NCBI RefSeq assembly: GCF_003286085.1
Contig: NW_020825298.1
Span: 9,796,001 to 9,860,000 of the forward strand
DNA: 64,000 nt
Direction: 5' to 3'
Source of the DNA: Drosophila persimilis
Lineage: Eukaryota > Arthropoda > Insecta > Diptera > Drosophilidae
The position numbers and the translations under genes are program-made. The notes below the pieces were generated by a model that searched no databases, was not told the origin of the DNA, and saw only the letters and a program-made list of their open reading frames with translations. This document shows, piece after piece, positions 36,178 through 45,319 of this stretch; position 1 is the first letter of the stretch, and each line of letters opens with the position of its first letter.

Positions 36178-36633
36178 GATAAGGTGCGAGGAGTCCAAGT
36201 GACTGCTCATCCAGGAAGAAGCGTTCATCTAGAGCATCTGATTTTTGCGTCCGCTGAGGTGGCATCATGAACAGTTGCAGTTTCAGCTGTTGACGGCGAC
36301 GATATACCTTGCATGTCCTCGCTGGCATCACTTACGGAGTTGGGTCTAACTTCCGACGAGTTTCTCGCGGATTGCAGACGGAAGCACTTTAAGGCTTCCC
36401 TTGCGACCACATATGGTTCTACTGTTGCTACTCCTCCGACTCAAAAACCAATCAAACCATCTACTCCATCTGCTCCTCCGATCCCATAGTCACCTGGCTG
36501 CAGACCAAGTGGACCAACATTGTGATCAGTGGGCACGTCGTCTGGTCTGGCGCACCGGGAACATACTGCAACCCACAATCAAAAGCAAACGGAAGAAAGA
36601 CGCTGCGAGACTGTAAATTTTCATGTAATAAAT
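36178..36633 (+). pseudogene. Decayed coding remnant, frame-shifted
   Basis: Coding-like sequence moves through all three plus-strand frames in a short span. At about 36283-36480 it reads LTELGLTSDEFLADCRRKHF and on to a TAG. At about 36470-36535 the codon-biased frame is DPIVTWLQTKWTNIVISG. At about 36536-36616 it is RRLVWRTGNILQPTIKSKRK and on to a proper stop, followed at 36628 by AATAAA. The upstream part has an in-frame TGA and an acceptor-like TTATCAG at 36178. No introns can explain such close frame changes. I do not recognise the parent; sequencing errors are an alternative. Confidence 0.4.
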
Positions 36634-36874
36634 ATTCATCGCAATGCGACGAAGTAGGCATTTCTCACCGCCTGGCCCCACCGCGTGTCACGACCCGTTT
36701 CCAACGGCCTCGAGCAGGGCAGGCGGGTGTTTTATTGACCTAACATTTGGCAGGGCAACCGAGAGGCACATCAGAGATTCAGTCTACAAGCTGCTCTGCT
36801 TTGTTCCTTGTTACATACTATATATATCAGTTCAAAATTCAGTTGATAAAAAGAAAAATAATTATTCTAGCATC

Positions 36875-37508
36875 ATGATAAAGTACACGAAGGTGCAGCT
36901 GCGCAATGACTCGTACGAGCCGGATCTGCGCTCGGAGGGCACCTATATCTGCCAGTTTCCAAAACCCCCACCGCCGCCGCCCTTTGGCGACACGGGCACC
37001 TGGCATGGACATCTGGAGCCCCATGAGCGTCTGTTCTACCACCAGACAATGAACTCGGTGCGCTACAGCAAGCGTTATCGTGGTAACCCGAACATACCCA
37101 AGGATTCGCTGGACTTTCAGCTGCAATCACGCTACGATCATAGCCGGGAGTGCTTCCCGGAGAAGGTGGACTCGGTGCTGCAGCGCGAGACGTGCACGGC
37201 GATCTGTAGTTGGTCAGCGCCTGGCGGGGCAAAGGAGGTCGGTGCCAAGTATCAGACATTTAGGGTTTTGCGCAATACGCGCTTTATTCGCCGGAAACAA
37301 GACGACGCTTTGGGTCATCCGCTTCGCATTGGTAAGTGTCCGCGCTATATTCTCATAAACTAAATAATTCGTGTCTTCCTTTACAGGCGGCTGCAAGGAG
37401 AAGATTCATCCGCATAGCGTCAAGCTCATCTGCAGCGGCGTTCACAATCAATTGGTCAACAATGGCTTCTCACGCCAGACCTCCGATGGCAACTTCTTCC
37501 GTTATTAG
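36875..37508 (+). CDS. CFAP276/C1orf194-like cilia and flagella protein
   Basis: Two exons (36875-37331, 37387-37508) give 192 residues. From memory of the human C1orf194/CFAP276 family I match three blocks in order: IPKDSLDFQLQSRYDHS, then the LQRETC...APG segment, then the tail EKIHPHSVKL...NNGFSRQTSDGNFF. CFAP276 is a microtubule inner protein of motile cilia and sperm flagella, so sperm expression is likely in a fly. A proline run (PPPPPP) sits near residue 35. There is no signal peptide or TM. The N-terminal 50 residues and the Arg-rich RVLRNTRFIRRK insert are not obviously conserved. It converges on Trm1 with 97 bases between stop codons. The match rests on remembered motifs and was not searched. 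Confidence 0.65.
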
Positions 37509-37605
37509 CTCCTCCTCCTTCAATCAAAAGGGGGAGGCAAGAATTGTGTTGTATAACTTTATTGAAAATTAAATTTTGACAAGGAAGCAGCCCCATAAAG
37601 CAACG

Positions 37606-39486
37606 TCACGCAGTCGCTTCGTCCAGCTTGGGCTGCTTGGGGAGATGTGCCTCTGCCACCTCCTCATCTGCTTCCACCTGTTCCCCCTCTTGTGGCCCCA
37701 CTACCTCCTGTGACGTTTTATGGCGCTGCTTCTTGTTCTGGTTGCGATAGCTTTTTGGCAGTTTATTTTCTCCAATCCTGAAAAAGCAGAGAATAAGTCT
37801 ACAATATATTCGAAGAGCTTTAGAGTGATGGGCTTACATGATGGTAGCCCTTGTGCCCGGGCCCCAGTGTGGCGCGGGGTTGGTTTGGAAGCGTGAGAGC
37901 GCCGAGCGGCGACTCTTTGGATTGGCCGCGGCATGCAGCTCGTCGAACTCGTAATCCCTGGAGCAGGGCTGCGACAGTATGGCCTGCAAGGGAGTACCTG
38001 GAATCATCCTTTCCGGACGCACTGGATGTCGCTTGCTCCAGCAGCGTAGAATGTCCCACAGAACGGATGGTGGGGCATCTGTTTTCAGCGAGTTCTTCGA
38101 AGCATGTGAGTAGGACACACGATAGCCGGCATGCAAAAGGGCGGATCTGAACTTCAGCATGGGCACAATCTCCAGCTTTAACACGGAGCACAGCTTGTCG
38201 GGTGTGTAGTATAGTGGGACATCGGACAGTTCTTCCTGAACCACGGATAGGACGCCCACGATGCGTCGTTGTGTGCCGAGCGCACTTAGGGGTGTCTCCC
38301 GCACTGCATCGAGCAAGTCCTTAACAAAGTCCGGGTTGTGTAGGGGTGCGGACCAGATTGGGCCGCCCAGGTGGTGCCTGTGGCCGCAGTGCTCGCATTG
38401 GGAGTTCACCGCCGGACCCGTTGGGATGCCATACTTAAGCTGCTGGGGATTGCCGACCGTGGGATTTGGTTTGGTGATGCCCAGGGGCTGGAGCGTGTAC
38501 GTATCGCAGCCTGTGCACTGATACAGCCAGGACTGTTTGCTCATGGACAGCTTGCACTGCGCCTGGCCCACATGCACACGCACGAAGATACGCACGTAGA
38601 AGTCCGCCGAGACGCTCAGCAGTGGCTCAATGTACTTGCCATGCCTGTTCGCATGACTCTCTATGCAGTGCAGCAGGATACGCAGGGCCATCTCGTGGCA
38701 GCACTTCATCCGGAGTGGCACCGATCCGTACTTCACGTAGCAGGCCTCCGGTGCGTTGCCGGCTAACACAGCCATGTCGGTGGCCGTGACCAGGAGCAGG
38801 CCACCATCTACCAGGCACTGCATGGCGCCGTCTAGAAAGCGATTCGGACAGCCGTAGGGATCGAGATCAACGGCATCGAAGCGTTTCTCCTGAGCGGTGG
38901 ACAGATACATCAGCGTCCTGCAATGGAATTACGATTATTACAGAAGGTTGGCAGACTCTGATTCCCTTGGTTCTTACATGGCATCCGCATGGCTGGCCTC
39001 GATCAGCGACTCCACTTTGTTGTGCTGAACATTGGCGTTGATGGACTGGACGGCCTGACGCGACAGATCGTTGGCCACTATCTGACGGACGCCGGCTATC
39101 TCCTGGGCATATCGTATACTGCGCAGTCCCGTCGCAGCCAAAGCCTCCAGAATCCGCAATCCATCGGCGTACTGTGTGCCTGCCACGTACGTTACGGGCG
39201 TAGGAATCGGCGAAGTAGCCTCCTCCTCGCCGTGCACCGGATTGCGTTGCTTTTTAAGCGCCTTCTCGCATCGCTCCTTGGACAGACGCTGCTGGTAGAC
39301 GTTCAGAACGGCGATGCTCAGGTCTCGATTGAATTCCTGCACCGGATTGTAAAAGACATTGCCGCCAGACACGATCTCGGCATGGCGCTCGCGGATAACG
39401 TGCTCATTGGGATTCTTCGGAACGGCATCTTGCAATGGGACATGTTTTCCCTCAACAACCTGATGCTTTTCTTCGTCAATTTCCAT
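37606..39486 (-). CDS. tRNA (guanine26-N2)-dimethyltransferase (Trm1/TRMT1)
   Basis: Minus-strand exons 39486-38978, 38917-37838 and 37777-37606 give 586 residues. The SAM-binding Rossmann fold is clear: LRILEALAATGLRSIRYA, IVANDLS, and the DLDPYGCP motif near residue 180, the Trm1 equivalent of methyltransferase motif IV. A zinc-binding pair of CxxC motifs (CTGC and CEHC) lies in the C-terminal half, and a basic tail (RNQNKKQRHK) may be a nuclear or RNA-binding signal. The enzyme makes m2,2G at position 26 of tRNAs. I start at the ATG giving MEIDEEKHQ. Eight bases upstream is an out-of-frame ATG (39494), which could act as a short overlapping uORF. The poly(A) signal (TTTATT at 37558-37563) lies inside the facing gene's 3' end. 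Confidence 0.93.
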
Positions 39487-39520
39487 TTGTTCATCCACGT
39501 GTGGCGGATTTATCGTTAAA

Positions 39521-39590
39521 ATACCGTCTGACCCTCAGAAATATACCGAAATATACCGTTTAATTTTAAAAATATACTGACGAATTAAAG
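39521..39590 (-). promoter_or_regulatory. Trm1 promoter: Motif 6 array
   Basis: Read on the minus strand, AATTCGTCAGTATATTT is followed by three further GGTATATTT/CGGTATTTT elements, 35-100 bases before the Trm1 start codon. The opening block is the same as in the SC35 and cpb promoters. No Motif 1 is present. Confidence 0.6.
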
Positions 39591-39950
39591 GGATACTTTA
39601 CATATTCTTCGATTTTGAGGTGCGCGCCAAATAGAAATTGTTTGAAAGTGAATGAACCAACCAAAAGCCCTCGCAAAGTGACAGTTTTTAAATAAATCGG
39701 GTATAGGGTATACCCTATTCATAAATATGCAGTTCACAGTTAACAAATATGTAGTTACCGTGTCGTTACCATGTTAAAAAAGGGACATTTATCGCGACCT
39801 ACTTTGTTTAAATCTAATTTTCAAAACCGATGTCACAGCTCCCCATAGAGATTACGAATAGTTGAATCCTTCTGAATCCTACCACGGATAAGCGGCCCGA
39901 GGCTTAAATCATCACTTTTCCGTATCTTTCGCCGCTCTGGTAATTTGAGG
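39591..39950. other. Spacer between Trm1 promoter and palindrome
   Basis: This is AT-rich unique sequence. A minus-strand open frame starting inside the palindrome (MEKINRGTKQQT...) crosses it and ends at 39833; the mirror copy on the right diverges after about 20 residues, so I do not call it a gene. Confidence 0.4.
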
Positions 39951-40064
39951 TGCTGCCGAATCGTTACTGCATCCACGATCGCGTGCATCGCGCCAGCAGT
40001 TTGTTGTTTGGTACCCCTATTGATCTTTTCCATTGAATATTTTTTCTTGGTTCTTCCTTTATAG

Positions 40065-40964
40065 CTACAAACTGCTATGCCGCGATCCCCTACTCTTACC
40101 CCGCCAGGTAAAGTTATGAAACTATTATTTATTCATTTACTTTATTTATCTCTTCGCTTTATTTTAGCAGTTCCGTCCCTCCGGTGGCCAGGAATACCTT
40201 TTGCCGACCATCGTTTACCAGAGACTTCAAACTTCTGCTATTCCGGTTCATTTGAGCGAGTGTGCGCTAGATGACGGCTGTCCACTCCAGGCGCCCGACC
40301 GGCTGACATCGCGAACTTCCCGCCGGATTCTGCACGCGGGGCCACGATGCCATGATGCCACGATGCTCCTCTCGGGACATGATTCTGCGCGCAAGGCTGT
40401 GGTCTTTGGCCTGTGTGACCTTTGAGTCCAGCCATTGCCATGGTCCTCTTCCTTGCGTCCCACGGTACCTACTCCGCGGGTGATTCCTCCGAAGCTCCTC
40501 GTCCGTTCTGGAGTTCCAAGGGATATGTTCCTGGCTGGATTGTGGCAACCACTGGCTGTCTTGCTGCTGGCCATAGACATTATGTCGCTGCTATATCGCT
40601 ATGGGCTTCAGCTTCGAGACGCGTAAGTAAATCAGTATATAATTGTATATACATATATATTAAAATATATCTTCCTTCATAGAGGACTTATTTCCCCACG
40701 CAAGACCGAATCCCAGTCAGACAGAATCGTAATCCAGCAGGACAGCCGCCGCATCTTTTGACTTGGCCATCGACAACTATCTCAAGGACTTTGGCCATGG
40801 CAACCAAGGAGCAGCTGCGCTGTCTACTAGACTCTAGATAGATCTCGTTGTTGTTAGGTTTAAGGATACATACATATGTACCTCTATACATTTAGATAGT
40901 AGATATATGTAAATGTAATCCACTTGTTTATTTATTTATACTAAGTTAAGTTATGATGAATAAA
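40065..40964 (+). pseudogene. Broken three-exon gene, left arm of palindrome
   Basis: Gene-like signals occur in order: acceptor TTTATAG, exon 40065-40107, donor GTAAAG, acceptor ATTTTAG, exon 40168-40622, donor GTAAGT, acceptor CTTCATAG, exon from 40683, and AATAAA at 40959. One frame joins all exons: QFRPSGGQEYLLPTIVYQRL, then a TGA at 40423, then a hydrophobic stretch ([20 protein letters not shown]), SPRKTESQSDRIVIQQDSRR, and a shift at the T4 run 40756-40759 before DLAIDNYLKDFGHG. Skipping one T would run on to a natural stop. I read this as a gene with one stop and one frameshift; the parent is not recognised. A non-coding RNA that never encoded a protein is possible. Confidence 0.5.
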
Positions 40965-41019
40965 ACTATTGAATAATCATCCTTGCTGTATCCTGTATCG
41001 GGGAAACTATCCCAACTAC

Positions 41020-41415
41020 AAAAAGGGGTGGCCTGCCCATATCGGTTCACAAATAACGGAGAAAGCTAAGTATTTTTGATTGGGAAAAATGTCCTTGATC
41101 CTTGATAAGGACTCCATAAAATCAGGGACGATTTTCCGATCACAGGAAGCCGTCGCACGTCCCGATCGGGCCACAAAAAGCCGAGAAAACTTAATATACG
41201 TTGTTGGAGTCCTTACGGAAGGATCAAGGACATTTTTCTGATCACGGGGGGCCACAAATAACGGAGAAAGCAAGTATATTTGTCTGGAGAAAATATCCTT
41301 GATCGTTGGTCCTTGAAAAGGACTTCATAAAATCAGGGACATTTTTCCCAGCACGGGAAGCCGTCGCATGTCCCGATCGGGCCTCAAATAACGGAGAAAA
41401 CAAAACTGGCTTGTA
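41020..41415 (+). repeat. Tandem repeat block at the inner end of the left arm
   Basis: Three to four imperfect units of about 110-150 bp carry the same phrases: CAAATAACGGAGAAAG, GTCCTTGATCCTTGATAAGG, AAATCAGGGACATTTTTC, and GTCGCACGTCCCGATCGGGC. Each unit holds short internal inverted repeats. The block lies after the pseudogene poly(A) signal and is mirrored at 41669-42085. Confidence 0.8.
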
Positions 41416-41668
41416 GCTGGCTTAACTCGCCAGAATCTGGATGGGATACCAGGCGAACATAATCGGTAGCAAGCAACTGCAGCAATTGCAAAAAAAATCG
41501 CAGCATACTTTAGGGGGCTCAACATTTTTAAAAAAAATTCATCGACCTTCTGCTGATTTCTGTTTGCCTGGTACTCCATCCAGATTTTGGCCATTTCACG
41601 CGAGTTTTTTCTTTGTACGGTGGCGCCCGCATTGGGGATTTCTTGAACTACATTTTTAAGGCCAGTTA
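41416..41668. repeat. Palindrome spacer with inner hairpin
   Basis: This 253-bp loop separates the arms. Inside it, about 41430-41459 and 41566-41595 are a second, older inverted repeat (GCCAGAATCTGGATGGGATA against its complement, about 90% alike), so the structure is nested. Confidence 0.8.
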
Positions 41669-43151
41669 CAAGCCAGTTTTGTTTTCTCCGTTATTTGAGG
41701 CCCGATCAGGACATGCGACGGCTTCCCGTGCTGGGAAAAATGTCCCTGATCTTATGAAGTCCTTTTCAAGGACCAACGATCAAGGATATTTTCTCCAGAC
41801 AAATATACTTGCTTTCTCCGTTATTTGTGGCCCGATCGGGACGTGCGACGGCCCCCCGTGATCAGAAAAATGTCCTTGATCCTTCCGTAAGGACTCCAAA
41901 CACGTATATTAAGTTTTCTCGGCTTTTTGTGGCCCGATCGAGACGTGCGACGGCTTCCTGTGATCGGAAAATCGTCCCTGATTTTATGGAGTCCTTATCA
42001 AGGATCAAGGACATTTTGCCCAATCAAAAATACTTAGCTTTCTCCGTTATTTGTGAACCGATATGGGCAGGCCACCCCTTTTTGTAGTTGGGATAGTTTC
42101 CCCGATACAGGATACAGCAAGGATGATTATTCAATAGTTTTATTCATCATAACTTAACTTAGTATAAATAAATAAACAAGTGGATTACATTTACATATAT
42201 CTACTATCTAAATGTATAGAGGTACATATGTATGTATCCTTAAACCTAACAACAACGAGATCTATCTAGAGTCTAGTAGACAGCGCAGCTGCTCCTTGGT
42301 TGCCATGGCCAAAGTCCTTGAGATAGTTGTCGATGGCCAAGTCAAAAGATGCGGCGGCTGTCCTGCTGGATTACGATTCTGTCTGACTGGGATTCGGTCT
42401 TGCGTGGGGAAATAAGTCCTCTATGAAGGAAGATATATTTTAATATATATGTATATACAATTATATACTGATTTACTTACGCGTCTCGAAGCTGAAGCCC
42501 ATAGCGATATAGCAGCGACATAATGTCTATGGCCAGCAGCAAGACAGCCAGTGGTTGCCACAATCCAGCCAGGAACATATCCCTTGGAACTCCAGAACGG
42601 ACGAGGAGCTTCGGAGGAATCACCCGCGGAGTAGGTACCGTGGGACGCAAGGAAGAGGACCATGGCAATGGCTGGACTCAAAGGTCACACAGGCCAAAGA
42701 CCACAGCCTTGCGCGCAGAATCATGTCCCGAGAGGAGCATCGTGGCATCATGGCATCGTGGCCCCGCGTGCAGAATCCGGCGGGAAGTTCGCGATGTCAG
42801 CCGGTCGGGCGCCTGGAGTGGACAGCCGTCATCTAGCGCACACTCGCTCAAATGAACCGGAATAGCAGAAGTTTGAAGTCTCTGGTAAACGATGGTCGGC
42901 AAAAGGTATTCCTGGCCACCGGAGGGACGGAACTGCTAAAATAAAGCGAAGAGATAAATAAAGTAAATGAATAAATAATAGTTTCATAACTTTACCTGGC
43001 GGGGTAAGAGTAGGGGATCGCGGCATAGCAGTTTGTAGCTATAAAGGAAGAACCAAGAAAAAATATTCAATGGAAAAGATCAATAGGGGTACAAACAACA
43101 AACTGCTGGCGCGATGCACGCGATCCTGGATGCAGTATCGATCCGGCAGCA
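41669..43151 (-). repeat. Palindrome right arm, about 1.48 kb
   Basis: This is the reverse-complement partner of 39951-41415 and includes the 21 bp that the left arm lacks. It contains the mirrored tandem-repeat block (41669-42085) and the mirrored broken gene. Outside 43151 the sequence is unrelated to the left flank. Confidence 0.95.
42139..43038 (-). pseudogene. Broken three-exon gene, right arm of palindrome
   Basis: This is the mirror copy on the minus strand, with exons at about 43038-42996, 42935-42481 and 42420 onward, and AATAAA near 42144. It carries the same TGA (42680-42678) and the same T-run shift (about 42347-42344) as the left copy. The two copies are tail to tail, so transcripts from both would converge at the spacer and be complementary. 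Confidence 0.5.
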
Positions 43152-43875
43152 TGGGCAGGTTTTTTGAACTTTTGCTCTCTCAAATCGTACTTCCGTGCAT
43201 CATTTATTCTAATGGATTGCATTTAAATCCTTTTCGCTCGCTCACTTTCAAACAATTTCTTTTTGGTGCTCAAGTTTGGTGGGACTTTTTGGGATTTTCC
43301 CTATGGGATTTTTCCTCGCCACAATGTCCTTTTTCAGCTCAACAATGTCCATACATTTCATACTCACTTACGTTTTTTACGTTGCTGGCAACATTGGCAA
43401 GACTCATGTGCCGAGAAATCGAGCGGCATTGTCCCTCAACATGGCGCGGATCTTTATACCCTGGAAATGGATATTATAGAATTCAGAAAATGTTTTTCAT
43501 CTCAAGTTCCAATATATGTAGAAACTAGTCAGTCTGTATTGAAGCTATTTCAATTATTGCAACTTATTGTCTTCTTTCAGAGACTTAGAATAGGTATCAT
43601 ATCAACCTGAGAAACGGTCTTTATTAATTATATAAAAGAGCTTAAAAACAGCATCCTCCTAATTAACTAATGAAACAGGGAATAAATATGCCCATACTCC
43701 GGTTGACTTGCCACTGTTTTTTGTTGACCTTTTTTGTTTAAACCTTTTTTTCGACACAAGACAATAAAAACAAACGTACTTAAAAGGAGATTATGTGGGC
43801 AGGGCTTGTGGATCTATCTAGCTAGTAATACTCGACGGAAGATCAAAAAGGAGGAATATGTATAATACAACTTGT
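43152..43875. other. Spacer between palindrome and cpb promoter
   Basis: Unique sequence with no convincing gene. Its last 35 bases (ACGGAAGATCAAAAAGGAGG) resemble the stretch just upstream of the SC35 promoter module at about 32970. Confidence 0.4.
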
Positions 43876-43973
43876 AATTCGTCAGTATATTTACGGTATA
43901 TTTTTAAAATGAGACGGTATATTTTAGAAGATTTCTGAATACATTCTATCGGTGAATCCCACTGGTCACACTG
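43876..43973 (+). promoter_or_regulatory. cpb: cpb promoter: Motif 6 array plus Motif 1
   Basis: Three GTATATTT elements at 43885-43924 are followed by TGGTCACACTG at 43963-43973 (Motif 1). The first 49 bases match the SC35 module with two differences. The TSS is expected near 43980-44000. Confidence 0.7.
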
Positions 43974-44136
43974 CTATGAGCTAAAAAAGTAAATTTTAGT
44001 GATAAAATTGCAATAAAAAAACGAAATAATAGTTAGAATTAAGACAGGAAAGCACTCAATATTTGCTTTACCAAGGCGCGGGTAAATATAACAGAGCAAT
44101 AACATAGACGAAAAGGAAAACAGAAAAATCCTCAAA

Positions 44137-45319
44137 ATGGTGAGTAATAGTCGAGATATGAACAACACAACAAAAAAGGCCAACAAAAGATCAGTTATTG
44201 TGCCTCCGCCCCATAATCAAGACTTTCGCGTACGATATATATATATCACCGATGATGGTAGCTCTCAGTCGAAACGATGCGAGTGCAGCGGTGGTATAGG
44301 GGCGGCAGCCTATGACCTAAAAGAATGCCCATATATGGTAGTCGTGGCTGGCTCCTACGTTTACCGGTCGCGTCGCACTCATCCCCACAGGGGATTACGT
44401 TTGCGGAGGTTATCAGCATTCGACAATGACTCAATTTTATCGACTCGACTAATTAAGTTTCTCTTTTTCGCGTTTCTTTTGTTTTCTTTAGTCGGAAATG
44501 CAAATGGACTGCGCTTTGGATTTGATGCGCCGACTGCCGCCGCAGCAGATTGAGAAGAACCTTATTGACCTGATCGACTTGGCTCCAGATTTGTGTGAGG
44601 ATCTGCTCTCGTCCGTGGATCAGCCGCTCAAAATAGCCAAAGATAAGGAGCATGGAAAGGACTATCTGCTGTGCGACTACAATCGAGATGGTGACTCCTA
44701 CCGATCGCCCTGGTCGAATTCCTACTACCCCCCACTGGAGGATGGCCAAATGCCCTCGGAGCGCCTACGTAAACTAGAAATTGAGGCCAACTACGCCTTT
44801 GATCAATATCGAGAGATGTACTACGAGGGTGGTGTATCCTCCGTATATCTCTGGGACTTGGATCATGGGTTTGCCGCTGTGATACTCATCAAGAAGGCTG
44901 GTGATGGTAGCAAAATGATTCGTGGCTGCTGGGACTCCATACATGTGGTGGAGGTTCAAGAGAAGACCACAGGAAGGACTGCCCACTACAAGCTCACCTC
45001 CACGGCCATGCTGTGGCTGCAGACCAACAAGCAGGGATCGGGTACCATGAACTTGGGCGGCTCACTGACACGTCAGACGGAGCAGGACGCCAACGTCACT
45101 GACTCGTCGCCGCACATTGCCAACATTGGCAAGATGGTGGAGGAGATGGAAAACAAAATACGAAACACACTCAACGAGATATACTTTGGCAAGACCAAGG
45201 ACATTGTGAATGGGTTGCGCAGCACACAATCGCTGGCCGATCAACGCCAGCAGGCGGCCATGAAGCAGGACCTGGCCGCGGCAATACTGAGGCGCAACGT
45301 CAAGCCCGAATCGAACTGA
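44137..45319 (+). CDS. cpb: F-actin capping protein beta subunit
   Basis: The first coding exon is only the ATG (44137-44139), spliced straight at GTGAGT to 44492-45319. The product is 276 residues, the usual length, beginning [16 protein letters not shown]. Family landmarks include [46 protein letters not shown] and the C-terminal actin-binding tentacle [15 protein letters not shown]. With the alpha subunit it caps filament barbed ends in the cytoplasm and limits actin growth. The 352-bp intron stays open in one frame for a while, but that frame gives nothing recognisable. Poly(A) signals lie near 45979 and 46205. Confidence 0.96.

Larger units (their letters stand above)
39951..41415 (+). 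repeat. Palindrome left arm, about 1.46 kb
   Basis: Every position x in this arm pairs with 83103 minus x in the right arm as reverse complement over most of its length. The open frames in 40077-40891 recur letter for letter in 42212-43026. The one large difference is 21 bp missing at about 41250, which changes the mirror sum to 83082-83084 near the centre. Identity falls off over the outermost 30 bp. Confidence 0.95.

Noticed and set aside
39833..40033. 66-codon minus-strand frame beginning MEKINRGT
   Set aside because: It starts in the palindrome arm and runs into unique flank; its mirror copy diverges after about 20 residues, so it is not conserved as a unit.
42523..42865. Arg/Ser-rich frames of 67-110 codons in both palindrome arms
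   Set aside because: They are antisense to the middle exon of the broken gene and have no bias of their own.
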